Shown here: one piece after another, positions 1-7,129 of the stretch
How positions within the stretch are numbered: position 1 is the stretch's first letter
Layout of the letters: every line of letters starts with the position of its first letter
Source of the DNA: Spirochaetales bacterium
GTDB taxonomy: Bacteria > Spirochaetota > Spirochaetia > Sphaerochaetales > Sphaerochaetaceae
Assembly: GCA_028723145.1 (NCBI GenBank)
Contig: JAQYFM010000242.1
Span: 1 to 7,704 of the forward strand
Direction of reading: 5' to 3'
DNA: 7,704 nucleotides
Program-made: the position numbers and the translations under genes
Notes under the pieces: model-generated
The model's input: only the letters and a program-made list of their open reading frames with translations
Told to the model about the DNA's origin: nothing
The model's database searches: none

Positions 1-201
1 CAAGGATCTTCATACACATATAGCGGTACTGACAAAAATGTTTTTACAATTAATGGAGGAACCATTAATAGAAAAAATAACTATAATTTATACATTAGTT
101 CAGGAAGCAAAATACCAACAGTAGTAAACATTAAAGCCGGAATAGACTTTAAATGTAACACTGTCGACGGAATTACTGTCAATAAAGACTACACTGAGTA
201 A
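1..201 (+). CDS. 3' end of an unidentified gene (last 66 codons)
   Basis: Frame 1 is open from the first base to a TAA stop at 199-201 and gives 66 residues; the start lies outside the window. The fragment is rich in Ser, Thr, Asn, Gly and Tyr, with alternating hydrophobic and polar residues, as expected of an extracytoplasmic beta-rich domain. It contains the stretches VFTINGGTINR and VVNIKAGIDF and ends DGITVNKDYTE. No membrane segment or catalytic motif is visible. The ending faintly resembles the end of the large lipoprotein that follows (VNGIEVDVTEV), so it may be another envelope protein of the same style, but the match is too short to prove homology. The 301-bp gap and the downstream promoter suggest it is not in the same transcript as the next gene. 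I cannot assign a function. Confidence 0.7.
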   Translation, partial: QGSSYTYSGTDKNVFTINGGTINRKNNYNLYISSGSKIPTVVNIKAGIDFKCNTVDGITVNKDYTE

Positions 202-294
202 CTCTTAAAAAATCGATTTCATTATCCTTTTGATAAGAAAGGCATTTCGGAACGATAAAGAGTTTTGTGTTATCAAATAATTACAGGTTCTTAT

Positions 295-313
295 AATGCT
301 GCCCCTCAGCATT
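295..313 (+). repeat. Short hairpin with a 7-bp stem and 5-nt loop
   Basis: AATGCTG (295-301) pairs perfectly with CAGCATT (307-313) around the loop CCCCT. There is no T-tract after it, so it is not a classic terminator. It lies 18 bp before the larger hairpin at 331-362, and the two could form one structured RNA element at the 3' end of the upstream transcript. Confidence 0.4.
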
Positions 314-330
314 TAAGATAGATCGATCTT

Positions 331-373
331 TCTCCCTTGGTAAGCTCACATGCCAAGGGAGATTTGTTATGTT
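331..373 (+). terminator. Probable terminator hairpin of the upstream gene
   Basis: TCTCCCTTGG (331-340) and CCAAGGGAGA (353-362) form a perfect 10-bp stem. It can extend inward by a T-G and an A-T pair, leaving a loop of about 8 nt. The following sequence, ATTTGTTATGTTT, is T-rich but interrupted, so termination may be incomplete. The hairpin is 130 bp past the upstream stop, which is far for a simple terminator. It could also be a transcribed structured element. It stands out as GC-rich in an otherwise AT-rich gap. Confidence 0.5.
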
Positions 374-418
374 TATGACAAAATGTAACAAATTGTCATA
401 ATAGTTATAATTTGTAAC
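373..418. promoter_or_regulatory. Overlapping dyads, candidate operator upstream of the lipoprotein operon
   Basis: TTATGACAA (373-381) and TTGTCATAA (393-401) form a perfect 9-bp inverted repeat whose half-sites are 20 bp apart centre to centre, about two helical turns. A second inverted repeat, GTAACAAATT (385-394) with AATTTGTAAC (409-418), has one mismatch and overlaps the first. Both end 30 bp or more before the -35 box at 448, so they would act as DNA sites for an activator or upstream repressor rather than as leader RNA. The binding protein is unknown. Confidence 0.4.
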
Positions 419-447
419 CTTTACTTATCTTGCTTTTTTTATCATAT

Positions 448-476
448 TTGGATACATATATTGCTTGTTGTATAAT
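448..476 (+). promoter_or_regulatory. Sigma-70-like promoter of the lipoprotein operon
   Basis: A consensus -10 box TATAAT (471-476) lies 17 bp after TTGGAT (448-453), a partial -35 match that keeps the TTG. Transcription would start near 483, leaving a leader of only about 20 nt before the ATG at 503. The spacing and the perfect -10 are the main support; the weak -35 fits with help from a factor at the upstream dyads. Confidence 0.6.
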
Positions 477-502
477 TACAACTTTATTGTATTTATGGAG
501 TT

Positions 503-3500
503 ATGAGAAAAGGAAGATTATTAATGCTTCTTCTAATAGCACTGATTTTATTTTCATGTGCTATAACACCTGAGGAAGAAGAAAGAAAAGAGTTAGTACC
601 TGCTCTGAAATATATAGAGAGTCCTAAGAACGTGAGAGTTATTAGTGACTGTCAAAACGGCAGGATTGAATTAGTGTGGGATGATGTAGATAACGCAACA
701 CACTATATAGTTGAATATTTAAGTGCTACAGATTACCTATCAGGAAAAGAGATGAAAAAGTATGCAACAACAGCTAATACTTTTTCTCTATCAACCTTTC
801 CAAATGAAAATGATAAACGCTTTGTATTTAGAGTAAAAGCAGCATCAAAGTTACAATCAAGAGTACTTGAGTCAGCGTATAGTGATATCTATGAAGGTGC
901 CATTGTTGATAATGTAAATGTAACACCAATAATTAAGGATTCAATTTTAAGTTTCTACACATCATATCAAAAGATTGGTTCTATTCTAACAGCCGGAGAT
1001 ATCATCGATTGTAAGGTTTACTTTTATTTGGGTGACTACACACAAGATGATATTCCATCTGATGCAGAGGTAATAACTAATTGTTACATTGGTTCAAATG
1101 AAACAATTACAGTTACTGCAGTATTAACCTGTAATGGTCAAATTGTTCAAAAGAAGGCAGTTTCAGTTTCTTCTGATGTGTCTTATCAACCATCTGCAAT
1201 TAAAAGTATAAATGTAATAAATAACCAAACAGATGGAATCCATCTTTCTTGGGTAAGCCCTGGAATAAATTCGGGCTTAACTAACACTAAAATTTTATTC
1301 TTAGTAGAACGCTCTTTAGTTGGTTCATCAACTTGGGATATAGTTAGAAATGAGTTAAATGAAGAGTATTTTGAACCAGATGATAGTACTAATCTTGAAA
1401 AAGAATCATATGAAATGTCTATCATCGATAATAAAGCTCTTCCAAATCAAGATTATGATTACCGTGTAACAACTTGTTATAAAATTAGTGCAGGTGAAAA
1501 CTCTTATTTCACAACTGAGGTTGTAACAGACAATAACACCATTAAAAATTGTTATCGTGCCGATACAAAGGTTAAATCCTTTGTATTAACTCAGGAAGAA
1601 ACAATAGGAAATGGTAGGATTTGTACCTTTAACATAGAAACCTTTCATGAGCTACCACCTTCTTCAAGTATAGTAATAAATAGAAAACTAATTGATACAA
1701 TATCATCAAGTGAAATTGATAATGAGTTATCAAAGAGCTTTGATAACCCAAATAATCCATTTACTGACACAATTGTGTTAAGTGAAGAACAAAGAAGAGA
1801 TCCTAAAAGTTTCTTCTACACAGTAAAAATTGATTTTCCTGATAGTGATAACGAAGAATATACTGCAACTTATCAAAATGGGGGACAAGCTTTCATTCAA
1901 TTTAAGGGTGAAGATATTATTCCAATAATTGTTGAAAACTCATTAAATGCTACAGCAAATGAAAGTGCACTAAATGATAAAATTAAATTAACATGGAGCG
2001 TTAATCCAAATTTAGTTTTCCCTGATTTCGATACAAACAAAATTACATACACAGTATATGAACAAAATAGTGATATGAACTACTCTGTTCTTGCATCAGG
2101 AATCCCATTTGATACTCCATATTATGAATTTAGTGTTACTCCTGGATACTCAAGTTACTACATAGTAAAGCCTGTTTATACAGCTAATGCAGAAGATAGT
2201 GATTATAAATATGTAAGAAACTATCCTGCTTCTAACTCTGTATATGGAAGTGCATTAGAAACTGTTAAGAACTTAAAGGCTTCAATTAATAGTTATAACG
2301 ATAAGGTCTTGGTTACTTGGGATAGCGTTGAAAACGCTAAGGGGTATCAAGTTTGTTATCTTGATAAAGAAGTATTTGTAGAAGAAAGTAAATACGAAAT
2401 TTTAGATATCCCAGAGAATATGTTTGGCCAAGATATCTCTATAAAGGTAAAAGTTGTTAGTAGTGATGACTCAGTGTCAGCAGATGGACCAGAAACAATA
2501 GGTAAAGTATTAGGTGGAATTATCCCTATTGTTGATTCAAGAGCTAAGGAGATAGTAGTAACATGGGCACCAATTGAAGGTGCAACTAGATATCTTGTAT
2601 CTGTATACCCTGAAGTAAATGGAAGTTCTACCATTAAAACTGCAGTTGTTGATGCTGCAAATGAATTAAGATTTATTTTAAAATCAAGTGATGTTGAATC
2701 AATTACAGGACTTGATAATCCTCTCTCCCGTGATTACTACTTCTCTGTAAAAGCATATGTTGGGTCAACACCTGCAAAAGCAGAAAATTTAGTAAAAGGA
2801 CATTGGATAAAAGCACCAACAGAGATAACTGCTACTAAATCACAATATAGAGATATGGTACAGCTTTCTTGGGAAGCTTTAGATAACGTAACCGGTTATA
2901 ACGTCTACTATAGAGATGACGGTTTAACTTGGCATCATCTAAATTACACAACCTCAAATACAACCAATGATATTAATGTATCTGGAATCAGAGAGTACTC
3001 TGTTTCTACCGTTATTGGAGAAGAAGAAGGTCCAATCCAGATAAGTAGCCTGCGTGATAGCAACAGTAACTATAGCTCAAATGTAGGATATCCTATAATG
3101 ACACCTACAAGGTTAACTGTATCAGACTTAGGAAATAATATTATTTCTGTCTCCTTTAAACCAGTTTTAGATGCAACAGGATATATTGTAAGTATTAATA
3201 ACGTTGAAAAGGAATTTGGTATTGAAGAAATTTCACAATCAATTCCTGCAGAACCTGTAGTTGGAAGTATATTTAAGGATGAAACTGGAAACATTACAAT
3301 TTATCTTGAGCGAACTACACTTTCAAACTCTGTTGAAGCAAGTGTTAGTGCAAGGTCTAAGAATAAAAATGCTCCACTTTCTTCAAATAATACTTCAAAT
3401 GAAGTAAATGTAAGCTTCTTATATAACGATATATATGAACATGAGGTTGTTAGTATTTTGCTTGGTGCATTAAAACCTGCTGTTTCTGCAGCTGATAGTA

Positions 3501-3910
3501 AATTCAATAGCGATTGGTGGGAGGATAGATTAAGAACCTATGATTACTCTTCAAATGCTAAATTTGCATCATGTAATGGAACTAGTGGATTTGTATTATA
3601 TAACCCAAAAACTAATGGCTATGGTGAGTTTACAAACTTTAGTAGCAATAAATGTATTATTAATGGAAGACTTGAAATGATGGTTCAAAAGGATCAAGCA
3701 AGTGGTTATCTAAATACTACTGAAAGTGATGCTTTAGAGCGTATTTCTGGAACACTCAATATAGACCTACCATATCTATACGGTAGTGCTACTATTACAT
3801 TTAATGATTACTATGTGACAAATGGTAATGGTGTAAATAATGGTGGTAGTGTTACCGTTAATGGCATTGAAGTAGATGTTACAGAGGTTAAAGAGAGGAT
3901 CTTACTATGA
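503..3910 (+). CDS. Large lipoprotein with about seven Fn3-like repeats
   Basis: This 1135-aa protein begins with a lipoprotein signal: basic n-region MRKGR, a hydrophobic core, then LFSC with lipidated Cys19, followed by an acidic tether (EEEE). Fn3-like modules are seen at about 40-132, 230-348, 473-578, 584-668, 671-768, 769-865 and 866-972. They are marked by the recurring pattern xLxWxxVxxAxxYxV, with the core Trp near residues 57, 249, 497, 605, 687 and 790; the last module has Phe instead. Residues 133-229 and 349-472 are beta-rich and less clear. The C-terminal part (973-1135) is not Fn3 and resembles the end of the next protein. The likely role is an envelope-anchored binding or scaffold protein; no enzyme motif is seen. 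GGAG sits only 2 nt before the ATG, but Met8 would lose the basic n-region, so 503 is preferred. The stop overlaps the next start (ATGA). Confidence 0.85.
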   Translation: MRKGRLLMLLLIALILFSCAITPEEEERKELVPALKYIESPKNVRVISDCQNGRIELVWDDVDNATHYIVEYLSATDYLSGKEMKKYATTANTFSLSTFPNENDKRFVFRVKAASKLQSRVLESAYSDIYEGAIVDNVNVTPIIKDSILSFYTSYQKIGSILTAGDIIDCKVYFYLGDYTQDDIPSDAEVITNCYIGSNETITVTAVLTCNGQIVQKKAVSVSSDVSYQPSAIKSINVINNQTDGIHLSWVSPGINSGLTNTKILFLVERSLVGSSTWDIVRNELNEEYFEPDDSTNLEKESYEMSIIDNKALPNQDYDYRVTTCYKISAGENSYFTTEVVTDNNTIKNCYRADTKVKSFVLTQEETIGNGRICTFNIETFHELPPSSSIVINRKLIDTISSSEIDNELSKSFDNPNNPFTDTIVLSEEQRRDPKSFFYTVKIDFPDSDNEEYTATYQNGGQAFIQFKGEDIIPIIVENSLNATANESALNDKIKLTWSVNPNLVFPDFDTNKITYTVYEQNSDMNYSVLASGIPFDTPYYEFSVTPGYSSYYIVKPVYTANAEDSDYKYVRNYPASNSVYGSALETVKNLKASINSYNDKVLVTWDSVENAKGYQVCYLDKEVFVEESKYEILDIPENMFGQDISIKVKVVSSDDSVSADGPETIGKVLGGIIPIVDSRAKEIVVTWAPIEGATRYLVSVYPEVNGSSTIKTAVVDAANELRFILKSSDVESITGLDNPLSRDYYFSVKAYVGSTPAKAENLVKGHWIKAPTEITATKSQYRDMVQLSWEALDNVTGYNVYYRDDGLTWHHLNYTTSNTTNDINVSGIREYSVSTVIGEEEGPIQISSLRDSNSNYSSNVGYPIMTPTRLTVSDLGNNIISVSFKPVLDATGYIVSINNVEKEFGIEEISQSIPAEPVVGSIFKDETGNITIYLERTTLSNSVEASVSARSKNKNAPLSSNNTSNEVNVSFLYNDIYEHEVVSILLGALKPAVSAADSKFNSDWWEDRLRTYDYSSNAKFASCNGTSGFVLYNPKTNGYGEFTNFSSNKCIINGRLEMMVQKDQASGYLNTTESDALERISGTLNIDLPYLYGSATITFNDYYVTNGNGVNNGGSVTVNGIEVDVTEVKERILL

Positions 3911-6069
3911 GAAAACTAATCTTACTTCTATTAACCATTCTATTAATTTCCTGTAATGCTTCTATTTTGATGACAAATGGAGAAGTAACTAAGCCGGGAA
4001 ATTCTTCTTCAAAAGATAATAGTAGCAATAGCCCAATATTCTCAGGAGAAGCTCCAAGAACAATTAATGCAACAAAATCCTACTACACTAATAAAATTGT
4101 AATTAGATGGAGTAGTGTAGAGGGTGCTGACTACTATACTTTAGAGCGCTGTGAGCACTTAACTCCTGAGTTTGATGAAGATGCAGTTACCTTTAAGGAA
4201 ATTGAAGAAAGTATTTTAGATACCTTCTACACAGATGAAACTAATTTAAAGGTTGGAGTTTACTACACATATAGAGTTAAGGCACATACCTTTGATGGTA
4301 ATGTAAGTAAAGCATCGATTGTCACAACAGGAACAATACTATCATCTCCAAGTAATATTTCAGCATCAAAAGGAACTAGTATTAGTACTATCGACATTGA
4401 ATGGACTCAAATGCCAAATGTTGAGTCTTATAATATTTATCGTTCAACTCTTTCCTCTGTATCGGGCTTAGAGAGTGAGTATATTGCAACAGTACAAGCT
4501 TCTCGTGAATCATACAACCTTGCATACTCCTATCAAATTGAAGATGGTAAGGAAAATGGTAAGGAACTGTTTTTTGCAATTGAAGGAGTAGGTCCAACTG
4601 GAAATAGTGCAAAGATAAGTTTGCCACGTTCAGGATATACCTTTATCCCTGGAGCTCCATCTTCTCCATCGGTACCATATGTTACTAAAGCTGATAGTAC
4701 TGATAGCATTACCTTAAAATTCAGAAGCCAAGGTGCAAGCTGTAAGTACTTAATTAAAAGATATTACCCAGGATCATCAGAGATGATAATTTTCTCTGAA
4801 GACTTTGGTAATGAACTCTCTTCTCCTGATGCAGATGGCTACTACACCTATGTAGATACAGATGTTAAAGAAAATGTGGAATATACCTACTCTGTAATAG
4901 CATATAATGATATTGGTTCATCGCCTGCAACAGTGGTAACAGGATACCTACTTTCACCAGTAAGGAATGTTACTCTCCTTCCAAAGAATAATATTGCAGA
5001 AATAGGATATGAGCTTAATTTTGATGAACCAGTTGGTGCTGGTGATAGCCAAAGAACTGAAAAGTATTGCTATCAAATTACTGGTTATTCAAAGGATGGT
5101 AACAAACTCTTTAATGAGACAAAGAATGAGGGTAATGTAGTTTCATTATTTAGAAGTGTTGATAAAATAGTAACTAAGGAAAGCCAATTAAAAGAACTTT
5201 GGTATATAGATGTTAAGGTAACTTTAGGAAGTCTTGAGTCAAAAGTTATTCAAAGTGAGAAAATTCCAATGCTTCCTGAGCCTATTACAACTATTTCTGC
5301 ATCTAAAAATAGAAAACCTTTAGATAGTGAAGAAGCTAACATAAATGGTGTTTATCCAGTTACTATTAAATGGGAATCGAGTTTTACAGGTGAAAGAATT
5401 CTTACACGAAATGGCTCTGATGGATCAGTAAAGAAATTTAATATTACAGGTGGTACTGAGTTTGTAGATACTACTGGAGAAATATTAGTTATTTACGACT
5501 ACTTTATCGATACCTCTGACTCTTTTGGAAGAACTCTTGGTGAAATTAAACATACAGGGGACTCTTATGGTGCTATTACTCCAAATAAGTTTGCTGTTGT
5601 CTTAGATTCTGTTTCAATGAAGCCATTTGAAATTCAAACATATGTTCCAGCTGAGTATAAGCAATATTGGAAGAAATCAAAGATTGCTGAAATGGTTGGT
5701 TATGGTAATGCTTCTGACTTATCAACACAGATGAAAGCCTTAGGAACTGCAGAGGATAAGGACCACTTTGGTGGTGGTACTATTAAGTATGAAGCTTCAA
5801 TGGAAGGTGTTGGAGGACAAATTTACTTCTCATACAACAACTTTGGTGAAAATGAGAACTTTAAGCTTACTGGTAATTATGAGATGCATGTAAATGCTTC
5901 AGGAACTGGTAAGGCGGGCTCTAATACTGGAGGATTAACTGTAAAAGGTATGTATCCTGCAAAGATTTCACTTGAAAAGATTAGTGTTTCAAATAAAGCA
6001 TTTGTAGGCTCTTACATCTTTACCTTCTCCTATAGTGATGGTGAAGAAAACTATGAGGTAAAGCTATGA
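3907..6069 (+). CDS. Second Fn3-repeat lipoprotein
   Basis: This 720-aa protein starts with MRK, a Leu/Ile-rich core and the lipobox LISC, with lipidated Cys16. A Ser/Asn-rich tether follows (about 17-47). Fn3-like modules are clear at about 48-145 (IRWSSVEGADYYTLER), 146-245 (IEWTQMPNVESYNIYR) and 250-348 (ending YTYSVIAYNDIGSSP). More divergent ones lie at about 350-452 and 456-552. The C-terminal domain, about 557-720, shares a pattern with the preceding protein: NF, an Asn, then LTGNYEMHV, and a Gly-rich stretch. The start is supported by GAGAGGA (3893-3899) 7 nt before the ATG. The gene overlaps its neighbours by ATGA at both ends, so its translation is probably coupled to theirs. It is a likely partner or paralogue of the first lipoprotein; ligand and localisation (periplasm or outer surface) are unknown. 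Confidence 0.85.
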   Translation: MRKLILLLLTILLISCNASILMTNGEVTKPGNSSSKDNSSNSPIFSGEAPRTINATKSYYTNKIVIRWSSVEGADYYTLERCEHLTPEFDEDAVTFKEIEESILDTFYTDETNLKVGVYYTYRVKAHTFDGNVSKASIVTTGTILSSPSNISASKGTSISTIDIEWTQMPNVESYNIYRSTLSSVSGLESEYIATVQASRESYNLAYSYQIEDGKENGKELFFAIEGVGPTGNSAKISLPRSGYTFIPGAPSSPSVPYVTKADSTDSITLKFRSQGASCKYLIKRYYPGSSEMIIFSEDFGNELSSPDADGYYTYVDTDVKENVEYTYSVIAYNDIGSSPATVVTGYLLSPVRNVTLLPKNNIAEIGYELNFDEPVGAGDSQRTEKYCYQITGYSKDGNKLFNETKNEGNVVSLFRSVDKIVTKESQLKELWYIDVKVTLGSLESKVIQSEKIPMLPEPITTISASKNRKPLDSEEANINGVYPVTIKWESSFTGERILTRNGSDGSVKKFNITGGTEFVDTTGEILVIYDYFIDTSDSFGRTLGEIKHTGDSYGAITPNKFAVVLDSVSMKPFEIQTYVPAEYKQYWKKSKIAEMVGYGNASDLSTQMKALGTAEDKDHFGGGTIKYEASMEGVGGQIYFSYNNFGENENFKLTGNYEMHVNASGTGKAGSNTGGLTVKGMYPAKISLEKISVSNKAFVGSYIFTFSYSDGEENYEVKL

Positions 6070-6518
6070 GAAATAGAAATAAAATTATTATTTTACTTTT
6101 ATTCATTTTATTATTCTTCACATCCTGTGAAGAGATAAATGGAGTACTTGGCTTACTTCCTAAGTTTGATAGCACACTTCCAAATAATATTAGTGGAAAG
6201 TGGGTTTATTTTGAAAATGAAGAAGATAGATTAGGAGATGAAAATGAAGCATCCTTTACAAGACAATTTATCTTTGATTCAAAAGAAAATAAGTTCTCAC
6301 TCTCTTATGTTGATAAAACCCAAGTGAATAAGAGTGGTTCATACTCCTATAGCTATAAAACCTATACAATCACAGAGTGTAATGGTGTATTAACATTAAG
6401 ATTTGATGATGGAAGTGTAGAAGAGTATGATTTCTACATTAGTTCTACTGCAATTAGTGGCCCTGAAAAATTAATGCTTTCAGATGGACTAACATACTAC
6501 TATTGGGGGAATGTATGA
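6066..6518 (+). CDS. Small lipoprotein, possibly lipocalin-like
   Basis: This 150-aa protein has the n-region MRNRNK, a long Ile/Leu/Phe core and the lipobox FTSC, with lipidated Cys21 followed by Glu-Glu. The mature part of about 130 residues is one beta-rich domain. It opens with NISGKWVYF and continues with alternating strands (RQFIFDSKENKFSLSYV, SGSYSYSYKTYTI, LTLRFDDGSVEEYDFYI) and ends TYYYWGNV. A GxW near the first strand, a small size and successive short strands with a late LMLSDGLTYYYW are reminiscent of lipocalin-like lipoproteins, but no diagnostic motif confirms this. The start has GAGG (6055-6058) 7 nt upstream and overlaps the previous stop by ATGA; the stop overlaps the next start in the same way. 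It is probably an accessory subunit of the same envelope assembly. No enzyme residues are recognisable. Confidence 0.8.
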   Translation: MRNRNKIIILLLFILLFFTSCEEINGVLGLLPKFDSTLPNNISGKWVYFENEEDRLGDENEASFTRQFIFDSKENKFSLSYVDKTQVNKSGSYSYSYKTYTITECNGVLTLRFDDGSVEEYDFYISSTAISGPEKLMLSDGLTYYYWGNV

Positions 6519-7072
6519 AAAAAATTATATTAATACTCTTACTTTCCATATTAACACTCTCTCTATTTGCAGTTGATAAAGAGCCATACTTTAAAGAGGA
6601 TGTTGATGTAAAACTAAAATCACACATCTATGCTGATACTGTTATGTTATTTGGATACCCCACCATTGGTGCATCAATGGATATCGGGTTAAATATCGAT
6701 ACAGTTACAATAGCAGGGTATTTACGGTTTGAACATTTATTTAGACCACAGGGCTCAAATACTGGACGTCTAGCTGTTGCAGAGGAAATGGGTGAGCTTG
6801 GCTTATCATTTAAAGTAAGACTATATGAACTTGGACGTTTTAATGTCTCACTTGGCATTAATACAGGTTGGTACCAGCAGTGGATAATGTTAAGGTCAAA
6901 TGCTGGAATTTATAACCTTGTTCATAATGGCTTAATGATAAGACCTGAGTGTTCAATTGGCTGGCGCTTAGCAGGCGGCTGGAATGTCGAACTTGGATTT
7001 TTCTACCAAAGTCCACTTTATCCATTTTACGATGGATATCAAGGGTGGGGAATACAAGTAAAACTTGTTTAA
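6515..7072 (+). CDS. Secreted small outer-membrane beta-barrel candidate
   Basis: The ATG at 6515 gives 185 aa, starting MKKIILILLLSILTLSLFA, a standard signal peptide with a likely cleavage after SLFA and no lipobox Cys. The mature protein has strands of alternating hydrophobic and polar residues with aromatic and Gly positions (IGASMDIGLNIDTVTIAGYL, GELGLSFKVRLYEL, RFNVSLGINTGWYQQW, GWNVELGFFYQSPLY) and ends with a strand, WGIQVKLV. About eight strands would fit a small barrel. The C-terminus lacks the usual final Phe. An in-frame TTG at 6503 would add four residues (MGEC), but the ATG has the start-site purines GGGGGA (6505-6510) at 4 nt and forms the same ATGA overlap as the other junctions. 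As the only non-lipoprotein in the operon, it may anchor or expose the lipoproteins. The family is not recognised. Confidence 0.75.
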   Translation: MKKIILILLLSILTLSLFAVDKEPYFKEDVDVKLKSHIYADTVMLFGYPTIGASMDIGLNIDTVTIAGYLRFEHLFRPQGSNTGRLAVAEEMGELGLSFKVRLYELGRFNVSLGINTGWYQQWIMLRSNAGIYNLVHNGLMIRPECSIGWRLAGGWNVELGFFYQSPLYPFYDGYQGWGIQVKLV

Positions 7073-7099
7073 CTGGGATTAAAAGGTCCCAGTTTTTTT
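7071..7099 (+). terminator. Strong intrinsic terminator of the lipoprotein operon
   Basis: AACTGGGA (7071-7078) and TCCCAGTT (7087-7094) form a perfect 8-bp stem around the 8-nt loop TTAAAAGG, and a run of seven T follows at 7093-7099. The stem begins inside the TAA stop of the barrel gene (7070-7072), so the operon ends right there. There is no A-run on the left side, so it works for the + strand only. Confidence 0.9.
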
Positions 7100-7100
7100 A

Positions 7101-7129
7101 TTGTGCAATAAAAACTCTTGATGTATGAT
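7101..7129 (+). promoter_or_regulatory. Promoter of the AbrB-acyltransferase unit
   Basis: TTGTGC (7101-7106) and TATGAT (7124-7129) are 17 bp apart, directly after the terminator T-tract. Transcription would start near 7136, about 30 nt before the regulator's ATG. An alternative is TTGATG (7118-7123) with CATACT (7143-7148), but its 19-bp spacing is less favourable. A short imperfect-loop dyad, TATTG-TG-CAATA (7099-7110), covers the -35 box. Confidence 0.5.

Larger units (their letters stand above)
202..502. other. Non-coding intergenic region with hairpins, dyads and a promoter
   Basis: No convincing reading frame is seen on either strand in this 301-bp gap. In order it holds an 8-bp inverted repeat (TTTGATAA 229-236 and TTATCAAA 270-277), a 7-bp hairpin at 295-313, a 10-bp palindrome AGATCGATCT at 320-329, a longer GC-rich hairpin at 331-362, two overlapping AT-rich dyads at 373-418, and a promoter at 448-476. 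The region serves the end of the upstream gene and the control of the lipoprotein operon. A TATAAT at 292-297 lacks a good -35 box, so I do not call it a promoter. Confidence 0.7.

Noticed and set aside
292..297. TATAAT in the upstream gap as a second promoter
   Set aside because: The best -35 candidates are TTATCA at 16 bp (weak) or TTGTGT at 21 bp (too far), so the evidence is insufficient.
1186..1425. Open frame on the minus strand inside the large lipoprotein gene
   Set aside because: It lies fully within a well-supported gene, and its translation has no recognisable domain. Other minus-strand frames at 2356-2634, 3070-3294, 3301-3507, 4388-4627 and 6628-6858 were rejected for the same reason.
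6503..6514. TTG start that would lengthen the barrel protein by four residues (MGEC)
   Set aside because: The TTG overlaps the purine-rich site that serves the ATG at 6515, and the added residues would precede a normal MKK signal-peptide start.
6518..6524. Run of seven A at the start of the barrel gene as a phase-variation tract
   Set aside because: It arises from Lys-Lys-Ile codons in an AT-rich genome and is too short to call a contingency locus without comparing strains.
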